A DNA stretch of 64,000 nt. It comes from VRUE01 sp963716245. GTDB lineage: Bacteria > Actinomycetota > Thermoleophilia > Solirubrobacterales > 70-9. The notes beneath the pieces are model-generated. The model was given only the letters and a program-made list of their open reading frames with translations, was not told the origin of the DNA and did not search any database. Shown one piece after another: positions 23,961-31,892 of the stretch. Position 1 is the first letter of the stretch, and the number at the start of each line of letters is the position of its first letter. A program made the translations under genes and the position numbers. The stretch spans positions 496,001-560,000 of the forward strand of contig OY970300.1 in the NCBI GenBank assembly GCA_963716245.1, in the 5' to 3' direction.

Positions 23961-24527
23961 CTAGCCCTTGTCGAAGCTGACCGAGGCCGGCTCGCGCTGC
24001 GCCGCGTCCTCGATCTCGAAGAACTCGCGCGGCTCGAAGCCGCCCCGGCCGGCGATGACCGAGCCGGGGAACTGCTGGATGTCGGTGTTGTAGGCCTGCA
24101 CGTTGGAGTTGTAGATCCGCCGTGCGGCCTGGATTTCGTCCTCGAGCTGGGAGAGGCTGCGGCTCAGCTGCTGGAAGTTCTCGGTGGCGCGCAGGGTCGG
24201 GTAGTTCTCGGCGACGGCGCGGAGGTCGGCCACGGCACCGGTCAGCTGCTGCTCGGCCCTGGCGGTGTCGCCGACGCTGTGCGCCGACATCGCCTCGGCC
24301 CGCGCTTTCGTCGCCTTCTCGAAGACCTCGCTCTCGTGGGCGGCGTATCCCTTCACCGTCTCGACCAGGTTCGGCACCAGGTCGTGGCGCCGCTTCAGCT
24401 GGATGTCGATCCCGCTCCACGACTCGTCGACCCGGTTGCGCGCGGCGACGATCGAGTTGCGCTTGCCGATGTAGTAGAGGACCGCGATGACGAGTATCGC
24501 CACCACGACTATGAGCGCCACGGTCAC
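23961..24527 (-). CDS. LemA family membrane protein
   Basis: A 188-residue protein with one N-terminal membrane helix (residues 1-20) and a long helical domain containing NSIVAARNRVDESWSGIDIQ, RRHDLVPNLVETVKGYA and AENYPTLRATENFQQLS. These are signatures of LemA, whose function is poorly defined. It heads a three-gene minus-strand unit with rubredoxin and the GMC oxidoreductase. The start is GTG. Confidence 0.92.
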   Translation of the reverse strand: MTVALIVVVAILVIAVLYYIGKRNSIVAARNRVDESWSGIDIQLKRRHDLVPNLVETVKGYAAHESEVFEKATKARAEAMSAHSVGDTARAEQQLTGAVADLRAVAENYPTLRATENFQQLSRSLSQLEDEIQAARRIYNSNVQAYNTDIQQFPGSVIAGRGGFEPREFFEIEDAAQREPASVSFDKG

Positions 24528-24551
24528 GAACCCATCCTACCCGCCCCGCCT

Positions 24552-24603
24552 GGACGTGCCGCTACTTGACCACCCATATGGTGGGTCAAGTAGCGGCACG
24601 TCC
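24552..24603. repeat. Perfect 20-bp-arm hairpin in a divergent promoter region
   Basis: Left arm GGACGTGCCGCTACTTGACC (24552-24571) is perfectly complementary to 24584-24603 around the 12-base loop ACCCATATGGTG. It fills the gap between lemA (minus) and the hypothetical gene at 24619 (plus), so it is upstream of both. Outer arm and apical CATATGGT match the hairpin at 32639-32688. No T-run flanks it. Confidence 0.85.
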
Positions 24604-24618
24604 CCCTAGGATCGGCCG

Positions 24619-25293
24619 GTGAGCGCGAGGGGCGAAGCGGCGGAATGGGCGGAGGCGGTGCGGCGCTTCGGCGAGCGCAGCGGGCTGACCTACGAGCCGG
24701 TGGGGGGGATCAACCCGAAGGACGGCCCGGTGGCGCTCTGCGTCGGGGGGACGAATCGGCTCACCGGGCAGCTCGCCGAGGGGTTCTGGGGCTCGAGCTG
24801 CGACGCCGACGAGCGCGAGGTCGGCGGCTTCCTCGGCAAGGCGGTCCTGCCGGGCGCGATCCTCGCCAAGGCGCACATGCCGGACCTCGCTGCGGTGGTG
24901 CCGGCCTTCAACGTCGAGTCGATCGAGGGCCACGAGCGGATCACGCAGCGCTTCGGGCGTAGGGTCGAGTTCGAGTCGATCGACTTCAACCGGCGCTTCC
25001 AGGCGACCGTGCCGCACGACTACGACCCGCTCGCCCTGCGCGAGCTGTTCAGCCCCGGCTTCCTCTCCTGGACGACGACGATGACCGGCGAGGTCGACTT
25101 CGGCGTCAACGACCGGCAGCTGTGGTTCCTCTGGCAGCTGCGCGAGCGCAGCGAGGTCGAGCTGCGCGAGGCGCTGGAGAACGCCGGGCGACTGTTCGAG
25201 CGGCTGCAGGGGGAGATGGAGGAGAGCGGTGTGCACACGTACCCGCCGGGTCCCTGGCACGCCGGGCTGAAGCCGTTTCCTCAGGCCGGGTAG
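24619..25293 (+). CDS. Hypothetical protein
   Basis: A 224-residue protein from GTG 24619. No signal peptide or membrane helix is visible. The middle has a hydrophobic mixed alpha/beta pattern (GGFLGKAVLPGAILAKAHMP, FESIDFNRRFQATVPHDYDP) and the C terminus is helical. LemA neighbours elsewhere often include a DUF3137 protein with a similar size and a late FNRxF-like segment. That link is tentative. Its 3' end overlaps the Nudix gene by 13 bases. Confidence 0.65.
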   Translation: MSARGEAAEWAEAVRRFGERSGLTYEPVGGINPKDGPVALCVGGTNRLTGQLAEGFWGSSCDADEREVGGFLGKAVLPGAILAKAHMPDLAAVVPAFNVESIEGHERITQRFGRRVEFESIDFNRRFQATVPHDYDPLALRELFSPGFLSWTTTMTGEVDFGVNDRQLWFLWQLRERSEVELREALENAGRLFERLQGEMEESGVHTYPPGPWHAGLKPFPQAG

Positions 25294-25922
25294 TCCGGGT
25301 CTCCCGGCAGGACCACGCGATGGTCCTCGCGGGTGCCGACGACCTTGGGAAGGATCGGCGCGATCTCCTGCCGCCGGTGCGCCTCCAGGGCCTCCTCCGA
25401 GGTGCGGAACTCGCACAGCGACTCGAGCTGGTGAATGGTCGGAAAGGCCAGCGTTAGCTCCCCCGCGGCCTGGGCCTCCAGCGCCGCCGCCGGCTCGAAC
25501 CAGGCGGCGTCGACGGTCTCGACCCCGTCCGGCTTCGGCGGCGTGTGCGCCGGCGCGAGCGCGAGGAAGAACCAGGCGTCGAAGCGCCGCGAGATCACCT
25601 CCGGCGTGATCCAGCGGGAGAAGAGCACCAGCTCCTCGTCCTCGGCCAGCTCGATCCCCGCCTCCTCGCGCAGCTCGCGCACCGCGCAGGCCCGGTACGC
25701 CTCTTCCCCGTCCCCGTCGCACTCGTCGACCCCGCCGCCAGGAAACACCCACACCCCCGGCATGAACCGCGCGTTCTCGGTCCGCTTCAGCAGCAGCACC
25801 TCCAGCGCCCGGTCCTTGTACTTCCCGCCGCGCCTGAGCAGCACGACCGAAGCCGCCGGCTTCGGCTCGGCCGGCTCGCCGAGATTCGGCGCCTCCGCCG
25901 GTCCGCGCTGCCTCTCGCTCAT
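25281..25922 (-). CDS. Nudix hydrolase
   Basis: A 213-residue protein with the Nudix box beginning at GGGVDECDGDGEEAYRACAV and continuing RELREEAGIEL, near residues 62-90. The Glu residues of REEAG bind metal. The box carries a small insertion compared with the 23-residue consensus. The C-terminal region extends past the core fold, as in enzymes of the RNPP/NUDT19-like group. The substrate is probably a nucleoside diphosphate derivative or CoA; this is not resolved. Confidence 0.9.
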   Translation of the reverse strand: MSERQRGPAEAPNLGEPAEPKPAASVVLLRRGGKYKDRALEVLLLKRTENARFMPGVWVFPGGGVDECDGDGEEAYRACAVRELREEAGIELAEDEELVLFSRWITPEVISRRFDAWFFLALAPAHTPPKPDGVETVDAAWFEPAAALEAQAAGELTLAFPTIHQLESLCEFRTSEEALEAHRRQEIAPILPKVVGTREDHRVVLPGDPDYPA

Positions 25923-25975
25923 GAGTCGACCCTACTCAGGGGGGAGAGAATCGGCTGCTCAGCACTTAGGGTCGT

Positions 25976-26182
25976 GTGCGTTTCAGCCGACACGCGAAGA
26001 ACCGAATGCGCTGGGCTCGCCTCAGTCCTGAAGCCGTCAACGCAATCGTGGCGAAGCCGGATGGGTGGACCCGCGACAAGTACGGAAACTCGATTGCCGT
26101 CGGGAGGGACAGCAGTGGGCGTCTGGTCAGAGTGGTGCTTGCCCTTGACGATCCCGGCTATGTCATTACCGTCATTGTGTAG
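25976..26182 (+). CDS. DUF4258-like toxin-type small protein
   Basis: A 68-residue protein: MRFSRHAKNRMRWARLSPEA, then GRLVRVVLALDDPGYVITVI. The HAxxRM start, a strand that reads out the sequence context and the final VITVI strand match DUF4258, a RelE/BrnT-like small fold. It precedes a DUF2283 gene by less than ten bases, and such pairs are widespread and thought to act as toxin-antitoxin modules. The start is GTG. Confidence 0.7.
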   Translation: MRFSRHAKNRMRWARLSPEAVNAIVAKPDGWTRDKYGNSIAVGRDSSGRLVRVVLALDDPGYVITVIV

Positions 26183-26191
26183 GGGATGGAG

Positions 26192-26482
26192 ATGAGAGCC
26201 GATTACGACAGCAAAGCCAATGCCTTGTCCATCGACTTGACCGAGCCTTGCTATTGGGATCGCAGCGAGGAGGTCGTCTCCACGGTCAACGTGGCGATCG
26301 CTGGGGGACGGCCGGTCAACGTCGAGCTGCTGTACCCGGACCTCGGCCTCGAGGAGCCGTTGCGCGCCGTTGCCGAGCGCTACGACCTCGACGCGGAGGC
26401 GTTGATCGCGGCCGCTCAGGCGGCCATCGCGGCGCCGGATCGCGTCGTCACGCTCGACGTGGCGGTCCGTACCGCGGCCTGA
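26192..26482 (+). CDS. DUF2283 family small protein (putative antitoxin partner)
   Basis: A 96-residue protein. The core MRADYDSKANALSIDL matches DUF2283 (pattern: YDxxADALYI). ATG 26192 has AGGGG seven bases upstream; ATG 26186 abuts the preceding stop and is less well spaced. The last 67 bases overlap the 3' end of bioA on the opposite strand. Pairing with the DUF4258 gene suggests co-expression. Confidence 0.7.
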   Translation: MRADYDSKANALSIDLTEPCYWDRSEEVVSTVNVAIAGGRPVNVELLYPDLGLEEPLRAVAERYDLDAEALIAAAQAAIAAPDRVVTLDVAVRTAA

Positions 26483-27786
26483 TCGTCTGCCTCGCGGGAG
26501 GTCGACGCGCACGCCGCCTCGATCGAGTCGGCCGTGATCCGCACCAACTGCCGTAGCTCGGGCTCGGAGATCGAGAGGGGGGGCATGAGGATCACCACGT
26601 CGCCGAGGGGGCGGACGATCGCGCCGCGCTTGCGGGCCTCCAGGGTCACCCGATGACCGAGGCGGAGGGCGGGGTCGTGCTGGCCGAGGTCGATGCCGAC
26701 CATGAAGCCGCGGTGGCGCACCTCGCTCACCTCGGGCATTCGGTCGATCTCGGCCAGCAGGCGGTCGAGCAGGTGGATCTTCGGCTGGAGCCGCAGCAGC
26801 GTCCGCTCCTCCTCGAAGGCGTCGAGGCTGGCGAGGGCGGCGGCGCAGGCGAGGGGGTTGCCGGTGTAGGTGTGGCCGTGGAAGAAGGTGCGGTACTCCT
26901 CCGGCGCGCCGAGGAAGCCCTCGTAGATGCGCTCGGCGGCCAGGGTGGCGGCGAGCGGCAGGTAGCCGCCGGTCAGCCCCTTCGCGAGGCAGAGCAGGTC
27001 GGGGGCGACGCCCTCCTGTTCGCAGGCGAACATCGTCCCGGTGCGACCGAAGCCGGTCGCGACCTCGTCGCAGATCAGCAGCACGCCGAAGCGGTCGCAG
27101 AGCTCCCGGACGTTCCGCAGGTAGCCCGGGGGGTGGACGAGCATCCCCGCCGCGCCCTGGACCAGCGGCTCGACGATCACGGCGGCGATCTCCTCTTCGT
27201 GCGCGGCGAGGACGCGCTCGAGGTCGGCGGCGTCGCCCGGCTCGACCGCGTGGGTGTGGAAGAGCAGGGGGCGGTAGGTGGAGTGGAAGAGGTCGATCCC
27301 GCCGACGGAGACCGATCCGATCGTGTCGCCGTGGTAGGCGTCGCGCAGGTGGACGAATGAGGTGCGCCGCCTGTGCTGGCCGCCGCGCTGCTGCTGGTAC
27401 TGGAAGGCCATCTTCAGGGCGATCTCGGTCGCCGTCGAGCCCGACTCCGAGTAGAAGACGCGCGAGAGGCCGGGCGGCGCCAGCTCGACCAGGCGGGCCG
27501 CCAGCTCCGCGGCGCCCGGGTGGGAGAGGCCGAGCATCGTGGAGTGGGCGACGCGGCCCAGCTGCTCCTCCAGCGCCGCGTCGATCCCGGCGTGGCGATG
27601 CCCGTGGACGTTGCACCACAGGGAGGAGACGCCGTCGATGTAGCGCCGGCCCTCGCTGTCGATCAGGTGCACGCCCTCGCCCCCGACGATCATCGGCGCG
27701 TCCTCCTCGACCCAGCCCTGCTGCTGGGTGAACGGGTGCCAGAGATGGTCTCGGTCGAGCTGAGCTGGGTCCGGCGGCACCGTCAC
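26416..27786 (-). CDS. bioA: Adenosylmethionine-8-amino-7-oxononanoate aminotransferase
   Basis: A 456-residue PLP enzyme for the third step of biotin ring assembly (KAPA to DAPA with SAM as amino donor). HLWHPFTQ at the N terminus, GVSSLWCNVHGHRH, RDAYHGDTIGSVSVGG and the PLP lysine in CLAKGLTGGYLPLAA are typical. The start is probably GTG 27786. The final ~25 residues are Arg/Ala/Thr-rich, lie outside the fold and run antisense to the DUF2283 gene. It lies 4 kb from bioBFD. Confidence 0.95.
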   Translation of the reverse strand: MTVPPDPAQLDRDHLWHPFTQQQGWVEEDAPMIVGGEGVHLIDSEGRRYIDGVSSLWCNVHGHRHAGIDAALEEQLGRVAHSTMLGLSHPGAAELAARLVELAPPGLSRVFYSESGSTATEIALKMAFQYQQQRGGQHRRRTSFVHLRDAYHGDTIGSVSVGGIDLFHSTYRPLLFHTHAVEPGDAADLERVLAAHEEEIAAVIVEPLVQGAAGMLVHPPGYLRNVRELCDRFGVLLICDEVATGFGRTGTMFACEQEGVAPDLLCLAKGLTGGYLPLAATLAAERIYEGFLGAPEEYRTFFHGHTYTGNPLACAAALASLDAFEEERTLLRLQPKIHLLDRLLAEIDRMPEVSEVRHRGFMVGIDLGQHDPALRLGHRVTLEARKRGAIVRPLGDVVILMPPLSISEPELRQLVRITADSIEAACASTSREADDQAAVRTATSSVTTRSGAAMAA

Positions 27787-27844
27787 CGACCCTAGCCCTG
27801 GCGGCGGCGGCAACCCCCGGCGGCGGCCGGCGCAAATAGCGGCT

Positions 27845-27868
27845 GGTTGGGGAGGCGCAAGCTGGGGT
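27845..27868 (+). promoter_or_regulatory. Weak SigF-like promoter for the reductase-desaturase operon
   Basis: GTTG (27845-27848) and GGGTA (27864-27868) are separated by 15 bases in the divergent bioA/ferredoxin-reductase gap. It departs from the GTTT consensus by one base, so it is weaker evidence than the other sites. A GTGTGCG/CGCACAC hairpin follows at 27883-27900. Confidence 0.3.
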
Positions 27869-27935
27869 ACGGGGCTCGGGAGCGTGTGCGGCTTCGCACA
27901 CAGACCTTTACACGGAAAGCTGCAATCATCGACAG

Positions 27936-29033
27936 ATGGCCGAGCGAGGAGCTACCCCCCAGGTTCATCCTGTTCGCCGCAAAGCCCTGCACGCGGTCCG
28001 CTCCCTCTTCACCCCGCTGCTGCCGGACGACTACCTCGAACTGATCAACCCGCTGTGGTCGACGCGCGAGCTGCGCGGCCGGATCGAGCGGATCGACCGC
28101 GAGACTCCGGATGCGGTGACGGTGCTGATCCGCCCGGGCTTCGAGTGGACCGGCCACCGGCCCGGCCAGTACCTGCGGATCGGGGTGGTCGTCGACGGGG
28201 TGCACCACTGGCGCGCCTACTCGCTGACCTCGGAGCCGGAGCGGCCGGACGGCTGCATCAGCATCACGCCGAAGCTGGTCGATACCGGCATGGTCTCGCC
28301 CTACCTCGTGCACCGGGCAAGGCCGGGGGACGTGGTCCGGCTCGGCGGTGTCGAAGGGACCTTCGTCCTGCCCGACCCGCCGCCCGAGAAGGTGCTCCTC
28401 GTCAGCGCCGGCAGCGGGATCACGCCGATCATGAGCATGCTGCGCAGCCTGCACCGCGACGACGCGGTCGACGACGTCGTCCACGTCCACTCCGCCCGCG
28501 AGGAGGAGGGCGTGATCTTCGCCGAGCTGCTGCGCGAGATCGACGCCGCCCATCCCGGCTACCGCCTCCACCTGCGGATCACCTCTCGCGAGGGCCGCTT
28601 CGCTCCCGATCACCTCGACGAGCTCTGCCCCGACTGGCGCGAGCGCCACGCCTTCCTCTCCGGCCCGGCGCCGATGCTCGACGCGATGTGCGAGCGCTGG
28701 GAGCGCGAGGGCGATCCCGGCCTGCTCCACATGGAGCGCTTCCAGCCCGTGATCGGCGGCGAGCCGGGCCTGGGCGAGGGGGGGACGGTGCGCTTCCTCA
28801 AGAGCCGGGTCGAGGCGGGCTGCGACAGCGGCACGCCGATCCTGGTCGGCGGCGAGGAGGCCGGCGCCACGCTCCCCTACGGCTGCCGGATGGGCATCTG
28901 CCACACCTGCGTCGGAAAGCTCTGCAACGGAAAGGTGCGCGACCTGCGCACCGGCAAGGTCCACGGGAGCGAGGGCGAGATGATCCGCACCTGCGTCAAC
29001 GCTCCCGAAGGACCGATCGAGATCGCGCTTTGA
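27936..29033 (+). CDS. Ferredoxin reductase with FAD, NAD and plant-type [2Fe-2S] domains
   Basis: A 365-residue electron-transfer protein. FAD binding is indicated by GQYLRIG and RAYSLTS (residues ~75-95). NAD binding is indicated by LLVSAGSGITPIMSML. The C-terminal ferredoxin domain has CRMGICHTC and a fourth Cys in IRTCVNAP. It ends 15 bases before the desaturase gene and is almost certainly its redox partner, passing NAD(P)H electrons to the di-iron site. Confidence 0.92.
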   Translation: MAERGATPQVHPVRRKALHAVRSLFTPLLPDDYLELINPLWSTRELRGRIERIDRETPDAVTVLIRPGFEWTGHRPGQYLRIGVVVDGVHHWRAYSLTSEPERPDGCISITPKLVDTGMVSPYLVHRARPGDVVRLGGVEGTFVLPDPPPEKVLLVSAGSGITPIMSMLRSLHRDDAVDDVVHVHSAREEEGVIFAELLREIDAAHPGYRLHLRITSREGRFAPDHLDELCPDWRERHAFLSGPAPMLDAMCERWEREGDPGLLHMERFQPVIGGEPGLGEGGTVRFLKSRVEAGCDSGTPILVGGEEAGATLPYGCRMGICHTCVGKLCNGKVRDLRTGKVHGSEGEMIRTCVNAPEGPIEIAL

Positions 29034-29048
29034 AAACGAAAGGGAACG

Positions 29049-30332
29049 ATGAACACGACGACCGCTGAGGTCCGGCCCCCCGAGGCCCAGAGCCCACTCG
29101 CCCACCTGTCGGCCGAGCAGCTCGACGAGCTCGCCGGCGAGTTCGACGCGATTCGCGACCGCGTTCACGCCGAGCTGGGCGACCGCGACCGCCGCTACAT
29201 CGAGAGCATGATCGCGATGCAGCGCCGACTCGCCGTGCTGGGCCGGGTGCTGCTGCTCGGCGCCCGCTACCGCCCCGCGAAATACGCCGGCACGGCGGCG
29301 CTCTCGGCCGCGAAGATCCTCGAGAACATGGAGATCGGCCACAACGTCCTGCACGGCCAGTGGGACTGGATGAACGACCCCCAGATCAACTCCTCGACCT
29401 GGGACTGGGACACCGCCTCCACCGCCGAGGCCTGGAAGCACTCGCACAACTACGTCCACCACACCTTCACCAACATCCTCGGCAAGGACAAGGACCTCGG
29501 CTACGAGATCATGCGGATCGACCCGCAGCAGAAGTGGCACCCGGTCTACCTCCTCCAGCCGCTCTACAACCTGGTGCTGGCGGCGTTCTTCGAGTGGGGC
29601 GTGGCGCTGCACGACCTCGACTTCGAAGCGATCCGCAAGGGCCACAAGTCGAAGGCCCAGGTCAAGCGCGAGCTGGCGGGCATCCGCGAAAAGGCGAGGA
29701 GCCAGATCGTCAAGGACTACGTCGCCTGGCCGCTGCTCAGCGGGCTCGCGATGGCGGCGCTCGACGCGGGTCTGGGAGCGCACAGGGAGCTCGCCGAGCC
29801 GGAGGGCCGCCGGCCCTGGCGCAAACGCCGCCGCGGCGGTCTCGCCGGTGTGCTGAGGAAGGCGGTCGAAGGCGGCCTCGACTCCTACAAGTCCGCCGCT
29901 AAGGCCAACGCCACCGCCAACGTGGTCCGCAACGTCTGGGCCTACGCGATCATCTTCTGCGGACACTTCCCCGACCAGACCTACACCTTCAGCCCCGAGG
30001 AGGTCGAGGACGAGAGCCGCGGCGGCTGGTACGTGCGCCAGCTCTGCGGCGCGGCCAACATCGAGGGCAGCCCGATGTTCCACGTCGCCAGCGGCAACCT
30101 CGGCTACCAGGTCGAGCATCACCTCTTCCCGGACATGCCGAGCACCCGCTACGCGGAGATCGCGCCGCAGGTCAAGCAGGTCTGCGAACGCTACGGCCTC
30201 CCCTACAACAGTGGCCCCTTCGGGCAGCAGCTGGGGATGGTGCAGCGGACGATCCTGCGGCTCGCCTTCCCGGGCGGCGCCCCCCGGCCCAAGCCGGGCC
30301 CCTACCGCGGCGAGGACCACCCGGCCCTGTGA
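29049..30332 (+). CDS. Membrane fatty-acid desaturase
   Basis: A 427-residue di-iron desaturase, like mycobacterial DesA3. Histidine boxes are GHNVLHGQWDW (~100), HSHNYVHHTF (~137) and QVEHHLFPDMP (~357). The region between boxes two and three contains membrane stretches and a basic insert (RRPWRKRRRGG) not needed for catalysis. It introduces a double bond into a long acyl chain, using the reductase at 27936-29033. Confidence 0.92.
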   Translation: MNTTTAEVRPPEAQSPLAHLSAEQLDELAGEFDAIRDRVHAELGDRDRRYIESMIAMQRRLAVLGRVLLLGARYRPAKYAGTAALSAAKILENMEIGHNVLHGQWDWMNDPQINSSTWDWDTASTAEAWKHSHNYVHHTFTNILGKDKDLGYEIMRIDPQQKWHPVYLLQPLYNLVLAAFFEWGVALHDLDFEAIRKGHKSKAQVKRELAGIREKARSQIVKDYVAWPLLSGLAMAALDAGLGAHRELAEPEGRRPWRKRRRGGLAGVLRKAVEGGLDSYKSAAKANATANVVRNVWAYAIIFCGHFPDQTYTFSPEEVEDESRGGWYVRQLCGAANIEGSPMFHVASGNLGYQVEHHLFPDMPSTRYAEIAPQVKQVCERYGLPYNSGPFGQQLGMVQRTILRLAFPGGAPRPKPGPYRGEDHPAL

Positions 30333-30338
30333 CGTAAC

Positions 30339-30364
30339 GCCCGGGGGCGCCGGCGCCCCCGGGC
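30339..30364. repeat. Perfect 26-bp palindrome flanked by a 12-bp near-direct repeat
   Basis: Bases 30339-30364 read the same on both strands (GCCCGGGGGCGCC and its complement). CTGTGACGTAAC (30327-30338) and CTGTGACGCAAC (30364-30375) flank it, matching at 11 of 12. The left copy contains the desaturase stop and the right copy the GTG of the MFS gene. It may be a terminator or an inserted palindrome with a duplicated target. Confidence 0.7.
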
Positions 30365-30365
30365 T

Positions 30366-31892
30366 GTGACGCAACTCGCGGAGAGGGCGGCGGTGGACTG
30401 CGAGGATGGTTGCCGGGCCCAGATGACGCGCTACCGCCACCTGATCACCGACGAGAACCGCAAGTGGTGGACGCTCGGGGCAATGTGCTTCGCGCTGTTC
30501 ATGATCATGCTCGACAACACGGTCGTGAACGTCGCGCTGCCCTCGATCCAGCGCGACCTCGGCGCCTCGCTGTCGGGGCTGGAGTGGACCGTCAACGGCT
30601 ACACGCTCTCCTTCGCGGTGCTGCTGGCGACCGGCGGGCGGCTCGGCGACATCTTCGGCCGCCGGCTCACCTTCATGGTCGGCGTCGTCGTCTTCGCCGC
30701 CTCCTCGGCGACCGCGGGGCTCGCCCCGAGCACCGACTTCCTGGTCGCCAGCCGCATCGTGCAGGGGATCGGCGCGGCGCTGATGATGCCGGCGACGCTC
30801 TCGATCGTCACCGACGCCTTCCCGGCCCACGAGCGCGGCAAGGCGATGGGCACCTGGGCGGGTGTCTCGGCGCTGGCGCTGGCAGTCGGCCCGGTGCTCG
30901 GCGGCTTCCTCACCGAGCACGTCACCTGGCGCGCGATCTTCTACCTCAACATCCCGGTCGCCGTCGCCGCGGTCGCCGCGGCGCTCTTCGCGGTGCGCGA
31001 GTCGCGCGACACCTCGGTCGGCCGCGAGGTCGACTACGCGGGCGTCGCCGTGCTGACCGGCGCCCTCACGGCGCTTGTCCTGGCGCTGGTCGAGGGCAAC
31101 GCCTGGGGCTGGGGCTCGCCCGAGATCGTCGCCCTGCTGGCCGGCTCGGTGATCGGCCTGCTCGCCTTCGTCGCGATCGAGCTGCGCGTCGATGTGCCGA
31201 TGGTCGAGTTCCGCTTCTTCACCGATCGCAACTTCCTCGGCGCGGTCGTCGTCGCCCTGATCGTCTCCTTCGCGATGCTCGGCGTCTTCTTCTTCCTCGC
31301 CCTCTACATGCAGAACATCCTCGGCTACACGCCGCTCGAGGCCGGCGTGCGCTTCCTGCCCTCGACGCTGATGATCGTCGGCGTCGCGCCGGTCGCCGGC
31401 CGGCTCTCGGACCGCTTCGGCGCCCGCTGGCTGATCGCGGTCGGCCTGACCATCGTCGCCGCGTCGCTCTACAGCTTCAGCGGCATCGCGGTCGACTCGA
31501 CCTACCTCGACCTGCTGCCCGGCTTCATGCTGCTCGGGATCGGTATCGCGATGACGATGTCGCCGATGACGAGCGCGGCGATGAACGCCGTCGCGATCGA
31601 GAAAGCCGGGATCGCCTCCGGCGTCCTCTCGATGTTCCGGATGGTCGGCGGCACCCTCGGCATCGCCGTCACGGGTGCGATCTTCCAGGGCGCTGTCGGC
31701 AACCCGGCCACCGCGACGCCGGAGGACTTCGTCGACGCGCTCGGCCACGCGATGCTCGTCTCCGCCGCCGTGGCCCTGGCCGGCGCGGCGGTGGCCGCCG
31801 CCGCGATCCGCGCGGGACGCCACGGATCCGATGCCGCGGCCGAGGCCGCGGTCAGCCCCGGCGGCGAGCTGGCGGCGCGCGAGTCGGCCTAG
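30366..31892 (+). CDS. DHA2-family multidrug efflux MFS transporter
   Basis: A 508-residue membrane protein with about fourteen hydrophobic segments, as in EmrB/QacA-type proton antiporters. Motif D1/A: LDNTVVNVALPSIQRDLG and GGRLGDIFGRR; motif C: AVGPVLGGFLTE. GTG 30366 gives a 19-residue charged leader. ATG 30423 (MTRYRHLITDENRKWW) is closer to the family start and could be correct. The stop overlaps bioD (CTAG, convergent). Confidence 0.92.
   Translation: MTQLAERAAVDCEDGCRAQMTRYRHLITDENRKWWTLGAMCFALFMIMLDNTVVNVALPSIQRDLGASLSGLEWTVNGYTLSFAVLLATGGRLGDIFGRRLTFMVGVVVFAASSATAGLAPSTDFLVASRIVQGIGAALMMPATLSIVTDAFPAHERGKAMGTWAGVSALALAVGPVLGGFLTEHVTWRAIFYLNIPVAVAAVAAALFAVRESRDTSVGREVDYAGVAVLTGALTALVLALVEGNAWGWGSPEIVALLAGSVIGLLAFVAIELRVDVPMVEFRFFTDRNFLGAVVVALIVSFAMLGVFFFLALYMQNILGYTPLEAGVRFLPSTLMIVGVAPVAGRLSDRFGARWLIAVGLTIVAASLYSFSGIAVDSTYLDLLPGFMLLGIGIAMTMSPMTSAAMNAVAIEKAGIASGVLSMFRMVGGTLGIAVTGAIFQGAVGNPATATPEDFVDALGHAMLVSAAVALAGAAVAAAAIRAGRHGSDAAAEAAVSPGGELAARESA

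Noticed and set aside
24552..24603. Ordinary rho-independent terminator
   Set aside because: It is in a divergent promoter gap, has no T-run, and would terminate nothing in either direction.
24578..24622. A 14-codon leader peptide from the hairpin loop ATG to the next gene's GTG
   Set aside because: The overlap is neat but one chance in three by frame, and it lacks a ribosome site; not enough to call a gene.
27787..27935. A BirA-type biotin operator near bioA
   Set aside because: I could not find a TTGTnAACC-type palindrome in the gap.
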